From contig NZ_JAUSSG010000017.1 in assembly GCF_030812215.1 (NCBI RefSeq), forward strand, positions 1 through 64,000: DNA of 64,000 bases, in the 5' to 3' direction. Numbering within the stretch: position 1 is the first letter of the stretch; every line of letters begins with the position of its first letter. Below are positions 17,560-26,823 of this stretch, one piece after another. The translations under genes and the position numbers were made by a program. The notes beneath the pieces were generated by a model. It saw nothing but the letters and a program-made list of their open reading frames with translations. It searched no databases and had not been told where the DNA came from. This stretch comes from Variovorax boronicumulans. Lineage in GTDB: Bacteria > Pseudomonadota > Gammaproteobacteria > Burkholderiales > Burkholderiaceae_C.

Positions 17560-18531
17560 TTATCGCACCTGCTGGTAATCCACAGGCACCCACGCATACC
17601 CCGAGCCCTCGGCCCGGATTCTTCCCAGCCCCGGGAACGGCAGGTGCGCGCCGGCCACCAGGTAGCGCCCCTTGGCCGCATCGGCATACGCCTTCTTGCG
17701 TTCCGCCGCGGCGGTCTTGGAATCGACGTCGAACGAGATGGTCACCTGCGGCTGCACGAACTGCACCGAGGCCACGTGCATCAGGTCGCCCCACAGCACG
17801 AGCTTCTGGCCCTTGGACTCGACCACGTAGGTGTTGTGGCCGGGCGTGTGGCCGTGGGCGGGCACGGCCTTGATGCCGGGCACGGGGTCGGCGTCGCCCT
17901 TCAGGGGCTTGAACTTGCCGGCCTCGACGTACGGATTCAACGACGCCTGCGCGCCCTGGAAGAAGCCCTTCATCTCAGGTGTGGCCTTCTCCAGGTTGGC
18001 CTTGCTGAGCCAGAAATCGGCGTCTTCCTGGCCCGCGTGGATCGTGGCGTTGGGAAAGGCCAGCTTGCCGTCGACGATGAGGCCGCCGACGTGGTCGCCG
18101 TGCATGTGGGTGATGAACACGTCGTCGACCTGCTCGGGCTTGTAGCCGGAGGCCAGCAGGTTGTTGCGCAGGTTGCCCAGCGTGGGGCCGAAGAGCGTGC
18201 CGGCGCCGGTGTCGATGAGCACCAGCTTGCTGCCGGTGTTGACGAGGTAGCTGTTCACCGAGGTGGGCACCAGTTCCTTCTTGAAGGAGCGGTCGAGCAG
18301 CCTGCCGACCTGGGCCTGCGTGGTGTTGGTGAGCAGCTTCTTCACTTCGAGGTCGATGGTGCCGTCGAAGAGCGCCGTCACCTCGAAGTCGCCGAGCATC
18401 ATCCGGTAGAAGCCGGGCGCCTGGGTCTTGACCTGCGGTGCGCCGGCGTGTGCTGCTGCAAACGAAAGCATCAGCACGCTGCTCGCCAGCGCGGCGATGC
18501 CGCGGCGCAGCCAGTGGGTGGGTTGGGTCAT
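17560..18531 (-). CDS. Exported MBL-fold metallo-hydrolase
   Basis: A 323-residue metallo-beta-lactamase-fold protein with a signal peptide (hydrophobic 11-28, cleavage near AHAG). The metal motif is HMHGDH at 142-147, with further His and Asp in VPAHGHTPGH and LVLWGDLMH. This matches the secreted quorum-quenching lactonase/arylsulfatase-like MBL group, but the substrate cannot be assigned. The AmtB gene ends 100 bases upstream on the same strand. Confidence 0.87.
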   Translation of the reverse strand: MTQPTHWLRRGIAALASSVLMLSFAAAHAGAPQVKTQAPGFYRMMLGDFEVTALFDGTIDLEVKKLLTNTTQAQVGRLLDRSFKKELVPTSVNSYLVNTGSKLVLIDTGAGTLFGPTLGNLRNNLLASGYKPEQVDDVFITHMHGDHVGGLIVDGKLAFPNATIHAGQEDADFWLSKANLEKATPEMKGFFQGAQASLNPYVEAGKFKPLKGDADPVPGIKAVPAHGHTPGHNTYVVESKGQKLVLWGDLMHVASVQFVQPQVTISFDVDSKTAAAERKKAYADAAKGRYLVAGAHLPFPGLGRIRAEGSGYAWVPVDYQQVR

Positions 18532-18631
18532 GGTTCTTCCTTCTCCGGCTTGTCTTTAGAGGGGGCGAAGAATAGCCCAACCCCGCCGGCCGGCCCCTCC
18601 CGGCGCCTTGCCAACCCTTCCCCGCGCGTCC

Positions 18632-19834
18632 TTACCAGTTGACTTCGCGCTCGGGCGTCGCGGAGATGTGGTGGATCGACAGGTCGGCGCCGTCGTATTC
18701 CTCTTCCTGCGACAGCCGCAAGCCCATCGTGGCCTTGAGCACGCCGTACACCACCGCGCCGCCGGCCAGCGCCCAGACCACGCCGATCACCGTGCCGATG
18801 AGCTGCGCCCCGACGTTCACGCCGCCGATGCCGCCCAGCGCCTGCGTGCCGAAGATGCCGGCCGCGATGCCGCCCCAGGTGCCGCACAGGCCGTGCAGCG
18901 GCCAGACGCCGAGCACGTCGTCGATCTTCCATTTGTTCTGCGTGAGCGTGAACATGAAGACAAAGATGCCGCCCGCCACGCCGCCCACCACCAGCGCGCC
19001 CAGCGGGTGCATCAGGTCGGAGCCGGCGCACACGGCCACGAGGCCGGCGAGCGGGCCGTTGTAGACGAAGCCGGGGTCGTTCTTGCCCATGGCCAGCGCC
19101 ACCAGCGTGCCGCCGACCATCGCCATGAGCGAGTTGACGGCCACGAGGCCGGAGATCTTGTCGATGCTCTGCGCGCTCATCACGTTGAAACCGAACCAGC
19201 CCACGCACAGCACCCACGCGCCGAGCGCGAGGAACGGGATGTTCGACGGCGGGTGCGCGCTCAGCGAGCCGTCGCCGCGGTAGCGGTTGCGGCGCGCGCC
19301 CAGGAGGACGACGGCCGGCAGCGCCAGCCAGCCGCCCACGGCATGCACCACGATCGATCCCGCGAAGTCATGGAACTCGTGGCCGGTGACCGAGGCGATC
19401 CAGGCCTGGATGCCGAAGGCCTTGTTCCAGGCGATGCCCTCGAAGAGCGGATACACCACGCCGACGATCACCGCGGTGGCGATCAACTGCGGCCAGAACT
19501 TGGCGCGCTCGGCGATGCCACCCGAAATGATGGCCGGAATGGCCGCAGCGAAAGTCAACAGGAAGAAGAACTTCACCAGTTCGTAGCCGCTCTTGGCCGC
19601 CAGCTCGGTGGCGCCCACGAAGAAGTGGGTGCCGTAGGCCACGCCGTAGCCGACCAGGAAGTACACGATGGTCGAGACTGAGAAGTCGACCAATATCTTC
19701 ACCAGCGCATTGACCTGGTTCTTCTTGCGCACGGTGCCCAGTTCGAGAAAGGCGAAACCGGCATGCATGGCCAACACCATGATGGCGCCGAGAAGGATGA
19801 ACAGCGCATCTGCGCCCTGTTTGAGTGCGTCCAT
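18632..19834 (-). CDS. amtB: Ammonium transporter
   Basis: Ammonia/ammonium channel of the Amt/Rh family, 400 residues with about eleven membrane segments. The substrate-channel twin histidines are His164 (IVVHAVGG) and His314 (PLHGLCGTWGG), and the conserved Asp156 is present. There is no obvious N-terminal signal peptide of the E. coli type. No glnK is adjacent, unlike the common glnK-amtB arrangement. A sigma-54 promoter upstream fits nitrogen control by NtrC. Confidence 0.95.
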   Translation of the reverse strand: MDALKQGADALFILLGAIMVLAMHAGFAFLELGTVRKKNQVNALVKILVDFSVSTIVYFLVGYGVAYGTHFFVGATELAAKSGYELVKFFFLLTFAAAIPAIISGGIAERAKFWPQLIATAVIVGVVYPLFEGIAWNKAFGIQAWIASVTGHEFHDFAGSIVVHAVGGWLALPAVVLLGARRNRYRGDGSLSAHPPSNIPFLALGAWVLCVGWFGFNVMSAQSIDKISGLVAVNSLMAMVGGTLVALAMGKNDPGFVYNGPLAGLVAVCAGSDLMHPLGALVVGGVAGGIFVFMFTLTQNKWKIDDVLGVWPLHGLCGTWGGIAAGIFGTQALGGIGGVNVGAQLIGTVIGVVWALAGGAVVYGVLKATMGLRLSQEEEYDGADLSIHHISATPEREVNW

Positions 19835-19904
19835 GGGAGCTTCTTGCAGTTTTTGGTTTGAATTGGTGCATCGCGGCCGGATTGCCCGGAGCGACGGTGC
19901 AAGG

Positions 19905-19921
19905 AAGCAAAAATGGTGCCT
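19905..19921 (-). promoter_or_regulatory. Sigma-54 promoter for amtB
   Basis: On the minus strand, GGCACCATTTTTGCTT carries the -24 GG and -12 GC with exactly ten bases between, matching the sigma-54 consensus. It lies 70-87 bases upstream of the amtB start. Upstream, TGGTGC half-sites and an inverted gcgca/tgcgc repeat (about 19930-19970) could be NtrC sites. This is a pattern match only. Confidence 0.65.
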
Positions 19922-19987
19922 GAAGGCTCTTTGATGGTGCGAAACGGGCCATAACGGCGCACATGCGCACCGGAACAGGCTTCTTTT

Positions 19988-20959
19988 TCAGCCCGTCGAG
20001 CCGGCGCCGGCCCGAAGCGCGTCGCGATACCGGCGACTGCAGGGCACGGTCGTGCCGTCGTGCATGTGCAGGCGGGCATCGCCGCCGTCCAGCGGCTCGA
20101 TTTCCTTGATGCGCGCGAGGTTCACCGCATGGCTTCGGTGCACGCGCACGAAACGGGCGGGGTCCAGCTGGGTGAGGAAATCGGTGAGCGTGGCGCGCAG
20201 CAGGTAGTCGTGGCCGTTGACGTGCAGGCCGACGTAGTTGCCCTCGGCCTGGAGCCAGTCGATGTCGGTGGCGGCGATCAGGAATTCGCGGCGCAGCTTG
20301 CGTACGAGAAAGCGTTCGGGGCGGGCCGGGGCCGGTGGCGGGGGCGGCGGGCTTGCTTCCGGTTCAGGCTCGGGAGATGCCTCGTCGGGAGCGGGCGATG
20401 AGGAAGGCGGCGCGGCTTCGGGCGGATCGGCCACACCCGCCTCCGGCGCATCGAGCACCCGCGCCTCGCCCTGCAGCCGCAGCATGAAGAACCGGTAGGC
20501 CCAGATCCCGAAGACGATCGAGACGTAGACCCGCACGTCCTTCAGGTACTCGTAGCCCCACTGGGCGGTCCAGCCGCCGAAGTCGTAGCGGCTGCCCATC
20601 AGGGCATAGACCAGCGAGCGCACCGCGAACATCCCGGCCACGTGCACCACGCTGACGGCCACGCTGGCCACCACATGCCCGGCCACGAAGCGCACCCAGC
20701 GGCCGGGCATCAGCGGCGCCAGCCGGCGCTCGATGGCGACGAACACCGGAATCAGCATCAGCAGCACCAGGTGGCTCGACCCCTCCCAGGTGACGATTTC
20801 CCAGGTCGCGCGCGGCACGGCGCGGTTGCGGGCGTCGACCACCGCGACCATGGTGCTGAACACGCCCTGCAGCGCCATCAGCACGATCCAGAAACCCACT
20901 TCCACGTAGCGGCGGATCGGCTCGTAGCGCTCGTACAGGTTCCGGCGGGACGCTTTCAT
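19988..20959 (-). CDS. Membrane-anchored LytTR transcription regulator
   Basis: A 323-residue protein with about four membrane helices in residues 15-165, then a Pro/Glu/Ala-rich linker (about 180-225) and a C-terminal LytTR DNA-binding domain (ATDIDWLQAEGNYVGLHV... FVRVHRSHAVN) to residue 318. There is no receiver domain, so it is a one-component membrane regulator. The ATG at 20959 is chosen; one 18 bases upstream is possible. It is divergent from the acyltransferase gene 155 bases away, a likely target. Confidence 0.85.
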   Translation of the reverse strand: MKASRRNLYERYEPIRRYVEVGFWIVLMALQGVFSTMVAVVDARNRAVPRATWEIVTWEGSSHLVLLMLIPVFVAIERRLAPLMPGRWVRFVAGHVVASVAVSVVHVAGMFAVRSLVYALMGSRYDFGGWTAQWGYEYLKDVRVYVSIVFGIWAYRFFMLRLQGEARVLDAPEAGVADPPEAAPPSSSPAPDEASPEPEPEASPPPPPPAPARPERFLVRKLRREFLIAATDIDWLQAEGNYVGLHVNGHDYLLRATLTDFLTQLDPARFVRVHRSHAVNLARIKEIEPLDGGDARLHMHDGTTVPCSRRYRDALRAGAGSTG

Positions 20960-21114
20960 GCCCGGGATTCTCGCCATCTGCGCGACGGCGGGGCGAATTT
21001 CGTCCCACCGGGGCCACCGCTCGTCACAAAGGCCGGGCCATCCGTCCCGCGGGCGCGCCGCCGGGTGGCACCGGGGCACACGATGGCCGCACTTTCCGTT
21101 TCGAGGACGCTGAA

Positions 21115-22344
21115 ATGAACCTTCCGACTCCCCTGCCCGGCACGGACCGGCGCCACGACATCGACGCCCTGCGCGCGCTCGCCTTCCTGTTCGTGATCCT
21201 CTATCACGTGGCCATGTACTACGTGGCCGACTGGCCCTGGCACCTGAAAAGCCCGCATGCGGCCGAATGGCTGCAGTGGCCGATGCGGGTGCTGAACCTC
21301 TGGCGCATGGACCTGGTGTTTTTGATCTCCGGCGTGTCGCTCGGCTTCCTCGCCCGCCACCAGGGCACCGGGGCGCTGCTGCGCAGCCGGGGCGCGCGGC
21401 TGATGCTGCCGCTGGTGTTCGGGATGATGGTGATCGTTCCCTACCAGGCCTACGCGCAGGGCGTGGCCAACGGGCTGGTCGCGCCGGGCTTCGGCGCCTT
21501 TTTGCTGCGCTACCTGTCGATGGCCGAACCGTGGCCCAAGCGCGCTTTCGACGGCGCGGAGTTCGGCATGACCTGGAACCACCTCTGGTACCTGCCCTAC
21601 CTGTTTGCGTACACCGCGCTGGTCGCGCTGACGCTGCCGCTGTGGAAGTCGCCGGCCGGCCAGTGGGTGCGCCGCCGGTTCAACGCGCTGCGCGGCTGGA
21701 AGTTGCTGCTGCTGCCGGCGCTTCCGCTCCTGGCCTGGACGGTGCTGCTGGCCCCGCACTTTCCGCCCACGCACAACCTGGTGCGCGATTTCTACCTGCA
21801 CGCCATCTACCTCACCGTGTTCCTCTACGGCTACTGGATGGGCGTGGACACGGGCATCTGGAAGGAACTGGAGCGGCTGCGCCGGGTGTCGCTGGTGCTG
21901 GCCGTGGCGGCGATCGGCGCCTTCATCGCGCTGCGGGTCGGCGCCAGGGGATCGGCCCCGGGCCTGCTCCTGGACCTGCTGCGCACGCTTTATATGTGGC
22001 TGGCCATCGCGACCATCCTGGGCCACGGCCACCGCCACCTGAACCGCCCGTGGCCGTGGCTGCGCTGGGCCAACGAGTCGGTCTACCCGTGGTACGTGCT
22101 GCACCAGACGCTGATCATCGTCGGCGTGACCGTGCTGACGCCGTTCGCGCTCGGCCCGGTGCTGGAGCCCGCGCTGCTGGTGGCGCTGACGATCCTGGGC
22201 TGCTGGCTGCTGACCGACGGGCTGATCCGCCGCATCAACTGGCTGCGGCCGCTGTTCGGGCTGAAGCTCAGGCGGCGGGCTTCGGCTGCAGCGCTTCCAG
22301 TTCCACCGGAACCAGGATGGCGTTCCCCGTCGCCACGAGCTTGA
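21115..22344 (+). CDS. Acyltransferase-3 family membrane protein (OpgC/MdoC-like)
   Basis: A 409-residue protein with about ten membrane segments. The N-terminus (RRHDIDALRALAFLFVILYHV) is the acyltransferase-3 signature, including the catalytic-type His in LYHV. It would move acyl groups across or at the inner membrane, to glucans or surface sugars; the length and plan resemble glucan succinyltransferases, but this is not certain. The last 77 bases overlap the convergent thioesterase gene. Divergent from the LytTR regulator gene. Confidence 0.85.
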   Translation: MNLPTPLPGTDRRHDIDALRALAFLFVILYHVAMYYVADWPWHLKSPHAAEWLQWPMRVLNLWRMDLVFLISGVSLGFLARHQGTGALLRSRGARLMLPLVFGMMVIVPYQAYAQGVANGLVAPGFGAFLLRYLSMAEPWPKRAFDGAEFGMTWNHLWYLPYLFAYTALVALTLPLWKSPAGQWVRRRFNALRGWKLLLLPALPLLAWTVLLAPHFPPTHNLVRDFYLHAIYLTVFLYGYWMGVDTGIWKELERLRRVSLVLAVAAIGAFIALRVGARGSAPGLLLDLLRTLYMWLAIATILGHGHRHLNRPWPWLRWANESVYPWYVLHQTLIIVGVTVLTPFALGPVLEPALLVALTILGCWLLTDGLIRRINWLRPLFGLKLRRRASAAALPVPPEPGWRSPSPRA

Positions 22345-22708
22345 GTGCGTCCTCGCCTTTTCCTTCGGGTTGCGCATAGAGCTCGGCCACGACGAACACT
22401 TGCTTGCGCCCCGCCTTCACCACCCGGCCGCGGGCCACGAAGGCGTGTCCGATGGCGGGCGAGATGCAGTTGACGGAGAAGTGCGAGGCCAGCACGCGCC
22501 CCGCCTTCGTGGAGGCCGCGTAGCCGCTCACGGTATCGAGCAGCGCGGCGATCATGCCGGCGTGCAGGAAGCCGGCGTACTGGCCCATGTCTTCCTCGCG
22601 CCAGTTCATGCGCAGTTCGGCTTCGCCGTCGGCGGCCCGGTGGACTTCAAAGCCGGCCCAGCGGTTGAATGAGGCGGTGCGGTTGATGGCCTGGATGGTG
22701 TCGAGCAT
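22268..22708 (-). CDS. PaaI-type hotdog thioesterase
   Basis: A 146-residue acyl-CoA thioesterase-like protein. The hotdog helix carries the motif YAGFLHAGMIAALLDTVSG, with the HxG..aLlDt pattern that holds the catalytic Asp in PaaI-like enzymes. The start at 22708 follows AGGAGA. A longer frame upstream is Arg-rich and unlike the family. The 3' end overlaps the acyltransferase gene tail by antisense. Confidence 0.85.
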   Translation of the reverse strand: MLDTIQAINRTASFNRWAGFEVHRAADGEAELRMNWREEDMGQYAGFLHAGMIAALLDTVSGYAASTKAGRVLASHFSVNCISPAIGHAFVARGRVVKAGRKQVFVVAELYAQPEGKGEDALKLVATGNAILVPVELEALQPKPAA

Positions 22709-22928
22709 GGCGGGTCTCCTTGGAACGGAATGGGTGGGCGGTGTGGACGAATCCACTCTACGAACCGGAGCCTTCGCGCGTCGTCGCACGCGTGACCGGG
22801 AGCGCCGTTGCGGATGCATTGGCGACAGCCGCCATCGGCATGAAATATTTCTCGGGGCGCCTTAACCCCGTTGAGCGAGCCCGGCCGTATGAGTGGAGGT
22901 CAACCCACTCACTTTCGAAGGCTCTTCA

Positions 22929-24569
22929 ATGAAAGCACCGTCCTCCGCCCTTCTGCTCCGTGCCACCGTCGTCGCCGCCACCTGGCTGGTCCTGAGCGCC
23001 AGCGCCCAGGTGCCGCCCCCTCTGCAAACCCAGGCGGCCGACTCGCGCATCACCCAGGTCAAGGTCTACCCCGGCAGCGCCACCGTGGAGCGCGTGGCGC
23101 GCGTCGCGGCGGGCAGCCGTTCGGTCACTTTTGCCTGCCTGCCCGCGGGGCTGGACGTGCAGAGCCTGCAGGTGTCGGCCGATGCGTCGGTGCGCGTGGG
23201 CGAGACCTCGGTGCTCAACGAGCAGCGCGCGCTTTCGGCGCGCTGCGCCACCAGCGAGCTCGACGGCCGCATCCGCGAACTCGAGGACCAGAAGGCCGCG
23301 CTGCAGGCCGAGCGCGATGCGCTGGGCATGGTCACGGGCTACCTCAAGGGGCTTTCGGGCGGAGATTCGTCACAAGGCGCCCGCGCACCGATGGACGCGC
23401 GCAACCTCGCCGCGGTGACCGACGCGATGCGCCGCACCGGGCAGGACTCGCTGCTGAAGCAACACCAGCTCGCACGCAAGCAGAGCGACATCGACCGCCA
23501 GCTCAACCCGCTGCTCGCCGAACGCACGCGCTCGCAGGGCAACGGCGCGCAGGTGGTGGCCGTGACCGTCACGCTGGCCGCGAGCACCGATGCCGAAGTG
23601 AAGCTCAGCTACCAGGTCGCCGGCCCCGGCTGGACACCCACCTATCGCGCGCTGCTCGACACCACCACGCGCAAGGTGCGCATCGAGCGCCAGGCGCTGG
23701 TGGCGCAAGCCACCGGTGAAGACTGGCGCGGCGTGAAGCTGGTGCTCTCCACCGGCCAGCCGCGCCGCGAAACCACCGGCCGCACGCCGGGCGCCTGGCG
23801 CATCGGCATCGAGCCGCCGCCGCAGCGCGCCCGCGCCGACATGGCTTTCATGTCCGCACCGGCGCCGGTCGCGGCGGGCGTTCCGCCTCCCCACGCAAAA
23901 GAGTCGGCCATGGAGCGCCGCGCGCCGCTGTTCGACGTGAGCGTGTTCGACAACAGCTTCGCCACCGAATTCTCTGTACCGCAAAGCATCGACGTGCCCT
24001 CCAACGGCCAGCGCGTGACGATGGCGCTCGGCCAGTACGAGGACACGGCCAAGCTCGCCTCGCGCACCAGCCCTGGCGTGGACCCGAGCGCCTTCCTGGT
24101 CGCCGATCTCGCACAGCCCACCGGCGTGTGGCCGGCCGGCCCGATGCAGCTTTATCGCGACGGCAATTTCGTCGGCAACGGCCAGTGGACGGCGCCCAGC
24201 GATGCGCGCCTGACGCTCTCTTTCGGCCGCGACGAACTGGTGCGCGTGCAGGCCGAGCCCGAGAAGGACAACCAGGGCACGGGCGGCTTTGCCGGCACAC
24301 GCGCCGAGCGCAAGGTGCAGCGCGCCTACGTGGTCGAGAACCGCCACCGCACGCCCATCGCGGTGCAGGTGCTGGAGGCGGCGCCGGTCTCGGTCGACGA
24401 GCAAGTGCGCGTGACTTCGCAGTTCTCGCCGCAGCCGGGCGAACTGGCATGGAACAAGCAGCCGGGCCTTGCGATGTGGAGCTTCGACCTCGAAGCCGGC
24501 AAGACCGCGCGCGTGGCGGCGGACTACACGATCAGCTACCCGAAGGACGCGCGCCTGCAGATGCGCTGA
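22929..24569 (+). CDS. DUF4140/DUF4139 exported protein (mucoidy inhibitor A-like)
   Basis: A 546-residue exported protein. Signal peptide at 1-26 (ending ASAQ). An N-terminal DUF4140-like beta region (ITQVKVYPGSATVERVARV) leads to a predicted coiled coil (about 115-200, ELEDQKAALQAERDAL) and the DUF4139 beta domain (SYQVAGPGWTPTYRALLD onward). The family has no firm biochemical role. The start is the ATG before KAPSSALLLR. It converges with the TonB receptor gene 13 bases away. Confidence 0.82.
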   Translation: MKAPSSALLLRATVVAATWLVLSASAQVPPPLQTQAADSRITQVKVYPGSATVERVARVAAGSRSVTFACLPAGLDVQSLQVSADASVRVGETSVLNEQRALSARCATSELDGRIRELEDQKAALQAERDALGMVTGYLKGLSGGDSSQGARAPMDARNLAAVTDAMRRTGQDSLLKQHQLARKQSDIDRQLNPLLAERTRSQGNGAQVVAVTVTLAASTDAEVKLSYQVAGPGWTPTYRALLDTTTRKVRIERQALVAQATGEDWRGVKLVLSTGQPRRETTGRTPGAWRIGIEPPPQRARADMAFMSAPAPVAAGVPPPHAKESAMERRAPLFDVSVFDNSFATEFSVPQSIDVPSNGQRVTMALGQYEDTAKLASRTSPGVDPSAFLVADLAQPTGVWPAGPMQLYRDGNFVGNGQWTAPSDARLTLSFGRDELVRVQAEPEKDNQGTGGFAGTRAERKVQRAYVVENRHRTPIAVQVLEAAPVSVDEQVRVTSQFSPQPGELAWNKQPGLAMWSFDLEAGKTARVAADYTISYPKDARLQMR

Positions 24570-24582
24570 GCGCGCACCGCGA

Positions 24583-26766
24583 TCAGAAGTCGAACTTGGC
24601 CGACACCTCGAAGGTGCGCCGCGGCGCCAGCAGCACCTGGCTGGTGGCACGCCCCACCCAGGTGGCGTAGAGCTTGTCGGTCAGGTTGCGCACGCGAAAG
24701 CTCAGCAGCGCGTTCTTCAGCCGATAGCTCACTGCCGCATCCATGGTGGTGAAGCCGTTGATGCGAATCTGGTTGGCGTTGTCGGTGAACATGTGGCCGG
24801 TGCGGTTGAGCGACACGAAGTACTCGAACTTCGAGTTGTCGGGCCGGTAGGTCGCAAAGAGGTTGGCCACGCGCTCGGGCACGTTGGGCGGCGTCTTGCC
24901 GACGCGCGAGACGTTGCCCGCCTCCACCAGCGTGTCGAAGCGCGCATCGAGCGCCGCGAGATTGCCCGCCAGCGTCCACTCGCGCGTGGGCTTCCATACC
25001 GCCGAGAGTTCCAGCCCGCGCGACGACTGGCGCCCGTTGTTCACCGTGTTGGCGGCGTTGGCCGGATCGCGCGAGAGCACGTTGTCCAGCTCGATCTTGT
25101 AGACCGCCGCGGTCCACTCCAGGTTCGCTTCAGGCAGGCTCTGCTTGAAACCCACCTCGGCCTGCTTGCCGCGCGACATCGGAAACGCCGCGTTCGATGC
25201 CGACAGCAGGAAGAGCGAATTCACCGGCAGCGTGGCGTTGGTGTACTGCGCGTAGATGCTCGACTGCGGCGTGATGTCATACACCGCGCCGAGGCGGCCC
25301 GAGGTCGAACGGTAGCTGCTGCCGAAGCGCGTGTTGCTCCCCAGGTTCAGGTCGGTGATGGAACGGTCGACCTCGGTGCGGTCGTGGCGCAGGCCGCCGA
25401 CCAGCGTGAGGTTGCGGATCGGCTTGAGCGCGTCTTCGACAAACACCGAACTGACCCGCACCTTGGTGTTCATGTCGGTGCGGTTGCCGCCGCCCACGCT
25501 GAGCGCGGGGTTGTCGTTGAAGAAGCCCACGTAGGGGTCGAACACCGGCACCCGCAGCAGGCTCGCCGTGCTGGCGCTGCCGTTGGAGAAGCGGCGCTGG
25601 CTGCCGAAGCGCGTTTCGCTGTATTCGCCGCCGACGACGAAGCGGTTGTCCATGCCGCCGATCGTGCCCTTGTGCGTGGCGTCGATGCGGTCGAGCCAGA
25701 AGTCCTGGTCGTGGGTGATCAGCGTCTGGTCGCGCGCGATGCTGGCGGGTGCCACGAAGGTGGCGCTCTCGGAATTGCGGAACACGCGGTTCGACTTGTT
25801 GGCCGAGAACTCGTTGCGCCACGACCAGCCGCCGTCGAGCTGGCCCGTGAGGCGCGCGCGCAGCCAGTAGGTTTCCGAGGAGTTGTCGTCGTCCAGTACG
25901 TTGTAGTTGGTGCGCGTCATGCGCCGGTCGATCACGCGGCCGTCGGGCGTGCTCACCACGTTCGTCGGCTGGGTGGCGAAGCTGCGCGGCACGAGCGGCG
26001 TGCCCCAGTAGGCGTCGTTGTTGTCGCGCAGGTAGTCGAACGAGAGATCGAGCTTCACCGAGCCGCCGAGGTCGACCAGCAGGCCGCTGGTGAAGTGGTC
26101 GATGCGCTCGCCGTTGCGGTCGATGGTGCCGACCTTGCTGTCGTTGCGGCTGTAGTCGATACGGTAGGCGCTGGCATCGCCCAGGGCGCCGCCGAAGCCG
26201 AAGGCCGCGCGCGTCGAGCCGTAGCTGCCGTAGGAAAGCAAGGCCTCCTTGTTCGGGTTGCTGCGATCGGGCCGCTTGGTCACGAAGTTGACGACGCCGC
26301 CGATGGCGCCCTCGCCGTCGAGCACCGAGGCCGGCCCCTTCAGCACTTCGATGCGGTCGTAGTTCCAGGTGTCCTGCACGCGGTTGACGACGCCGGCGCC
26401 GGAGCTGCGCACACCGTCGTAGAGGTACATGAGGCTGCTGAAGCCGCGCGTGGAGAGCGTCGTCGGCGACGACGGCGGGCCGCCGCCCGACAGGCCCGCC
26501 ATGCCGCGCAGCGCTTCGCTGAAGGTGCGCGCGCCGCGTTGCTGGATCGCGTCCTGCGACAGGATCTCGACGGAGGCCGGCGTCTCGCGCACCGAGAGGC
26601 CGAGGCGCGAGGCCGCGCCGCTGGATTCCTCGAGGTGCAGGCTGTTGGCATCGCGACTGCCTTCGACGACGACGGTGCCGAGTTCGGCGGCGCTGCCTTG
26701 TGCGTACGCGGCCTGGAGGGCTGTGACGGCGGCGACTGCGATGGCCGTGCGGGTGAGCTGGATCAT
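24583..26766 (-). CDS. TonB-dependent outer-membrane receptor
   Basis: A siderophore-receptor-like barrel of 727 residues. A signal peptide (about 1-22, ending AYAQ) precedes the plug domain (TVVVEGSR..., RETPASVEILSQDAIQQRG, IEVLKGPASVLDGEGAIGG), and the barrel ends in the required C-terminal aromatic (SAKFDF). A start 48 bases upstream is possible but less signal-like. The three ABC genes run into it on the same strand. Given a Zur-like setting upstream, the ligand may be a zinc chelate, not iron; that is inference. Confidence 0.9.
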   Translation of the reverse strand: MIQLTRTAIAVAAVTALQAAYAQGSAAELGTVVVEGSRDANSLHLEESSGAASRLGLSVRETPASVEILSQDAIQQRGARTFSEALRGMAGLSGGGPPSSPTTLSTRGFSSLMYLYDGVRSSGAGVVNRVQDTWNYDRIEVLKGPASVLDGEGAIGGVVNFVTKRPDRSNPNKEALLSYGSYGSTRAAFGFGGALGDASAYRIDYSRNDSKVGTIDRNGERIDHFTSGLLVDLGGSVKLDLSFDYLRDNNDAYWGTPLVPRSFATQPTNVVSTPDGRVIDRRMTRTNYNVLDDDNSSETYWLRARLTGQLDGGWSWRNEFSANKSNRVFRNSESATFVAPASIARDQTLITHDQDFWLDRIDATHKGTIGGMDNRFVVGGEYSETRFGSQRRFSNGSASTASLLRVPVFDPYVGFFNDNPALSVGGGNRTDMNTKVRVSSVFVEDALKPIRNLTLVGGLRHDRTEVDRSITDLNLGSNTRFGSSYRSTSGRLGAVYDITPQSSIYAQYTNATLPVNSLFLLSASNAAFPMSRGKQAEVGFKQSLPEANLEWTAAVYKIELDNVLSRDPANAANTVNNGRQSSRGLELSAVWKPTREWTLAGNLAALDARFDTLVEAGNVSRVGKTPPNVPERVANLFATYRPDNSKFEYFVSLNRTGHMFTDNANQIRINGFTTMDAAVSYRLKNALLSFRVRNLTDKLYATWVGRATSQVLLAPRRTFEVSAKFDF

Positions 26767-26823
26767 TGGACTGCTTGCTTGGGTGGAACGAAACGAAAAA
26801 TCAGGAAGCGCCATTGCAATGCG

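Noticed and set aside
24583..26766. Ferric siderophore specificity of the TonB receptor
   Set aside because: The signature is generic; the neighbouring regulator and L36 make zinc at least as likely, so no ligand is assigned.
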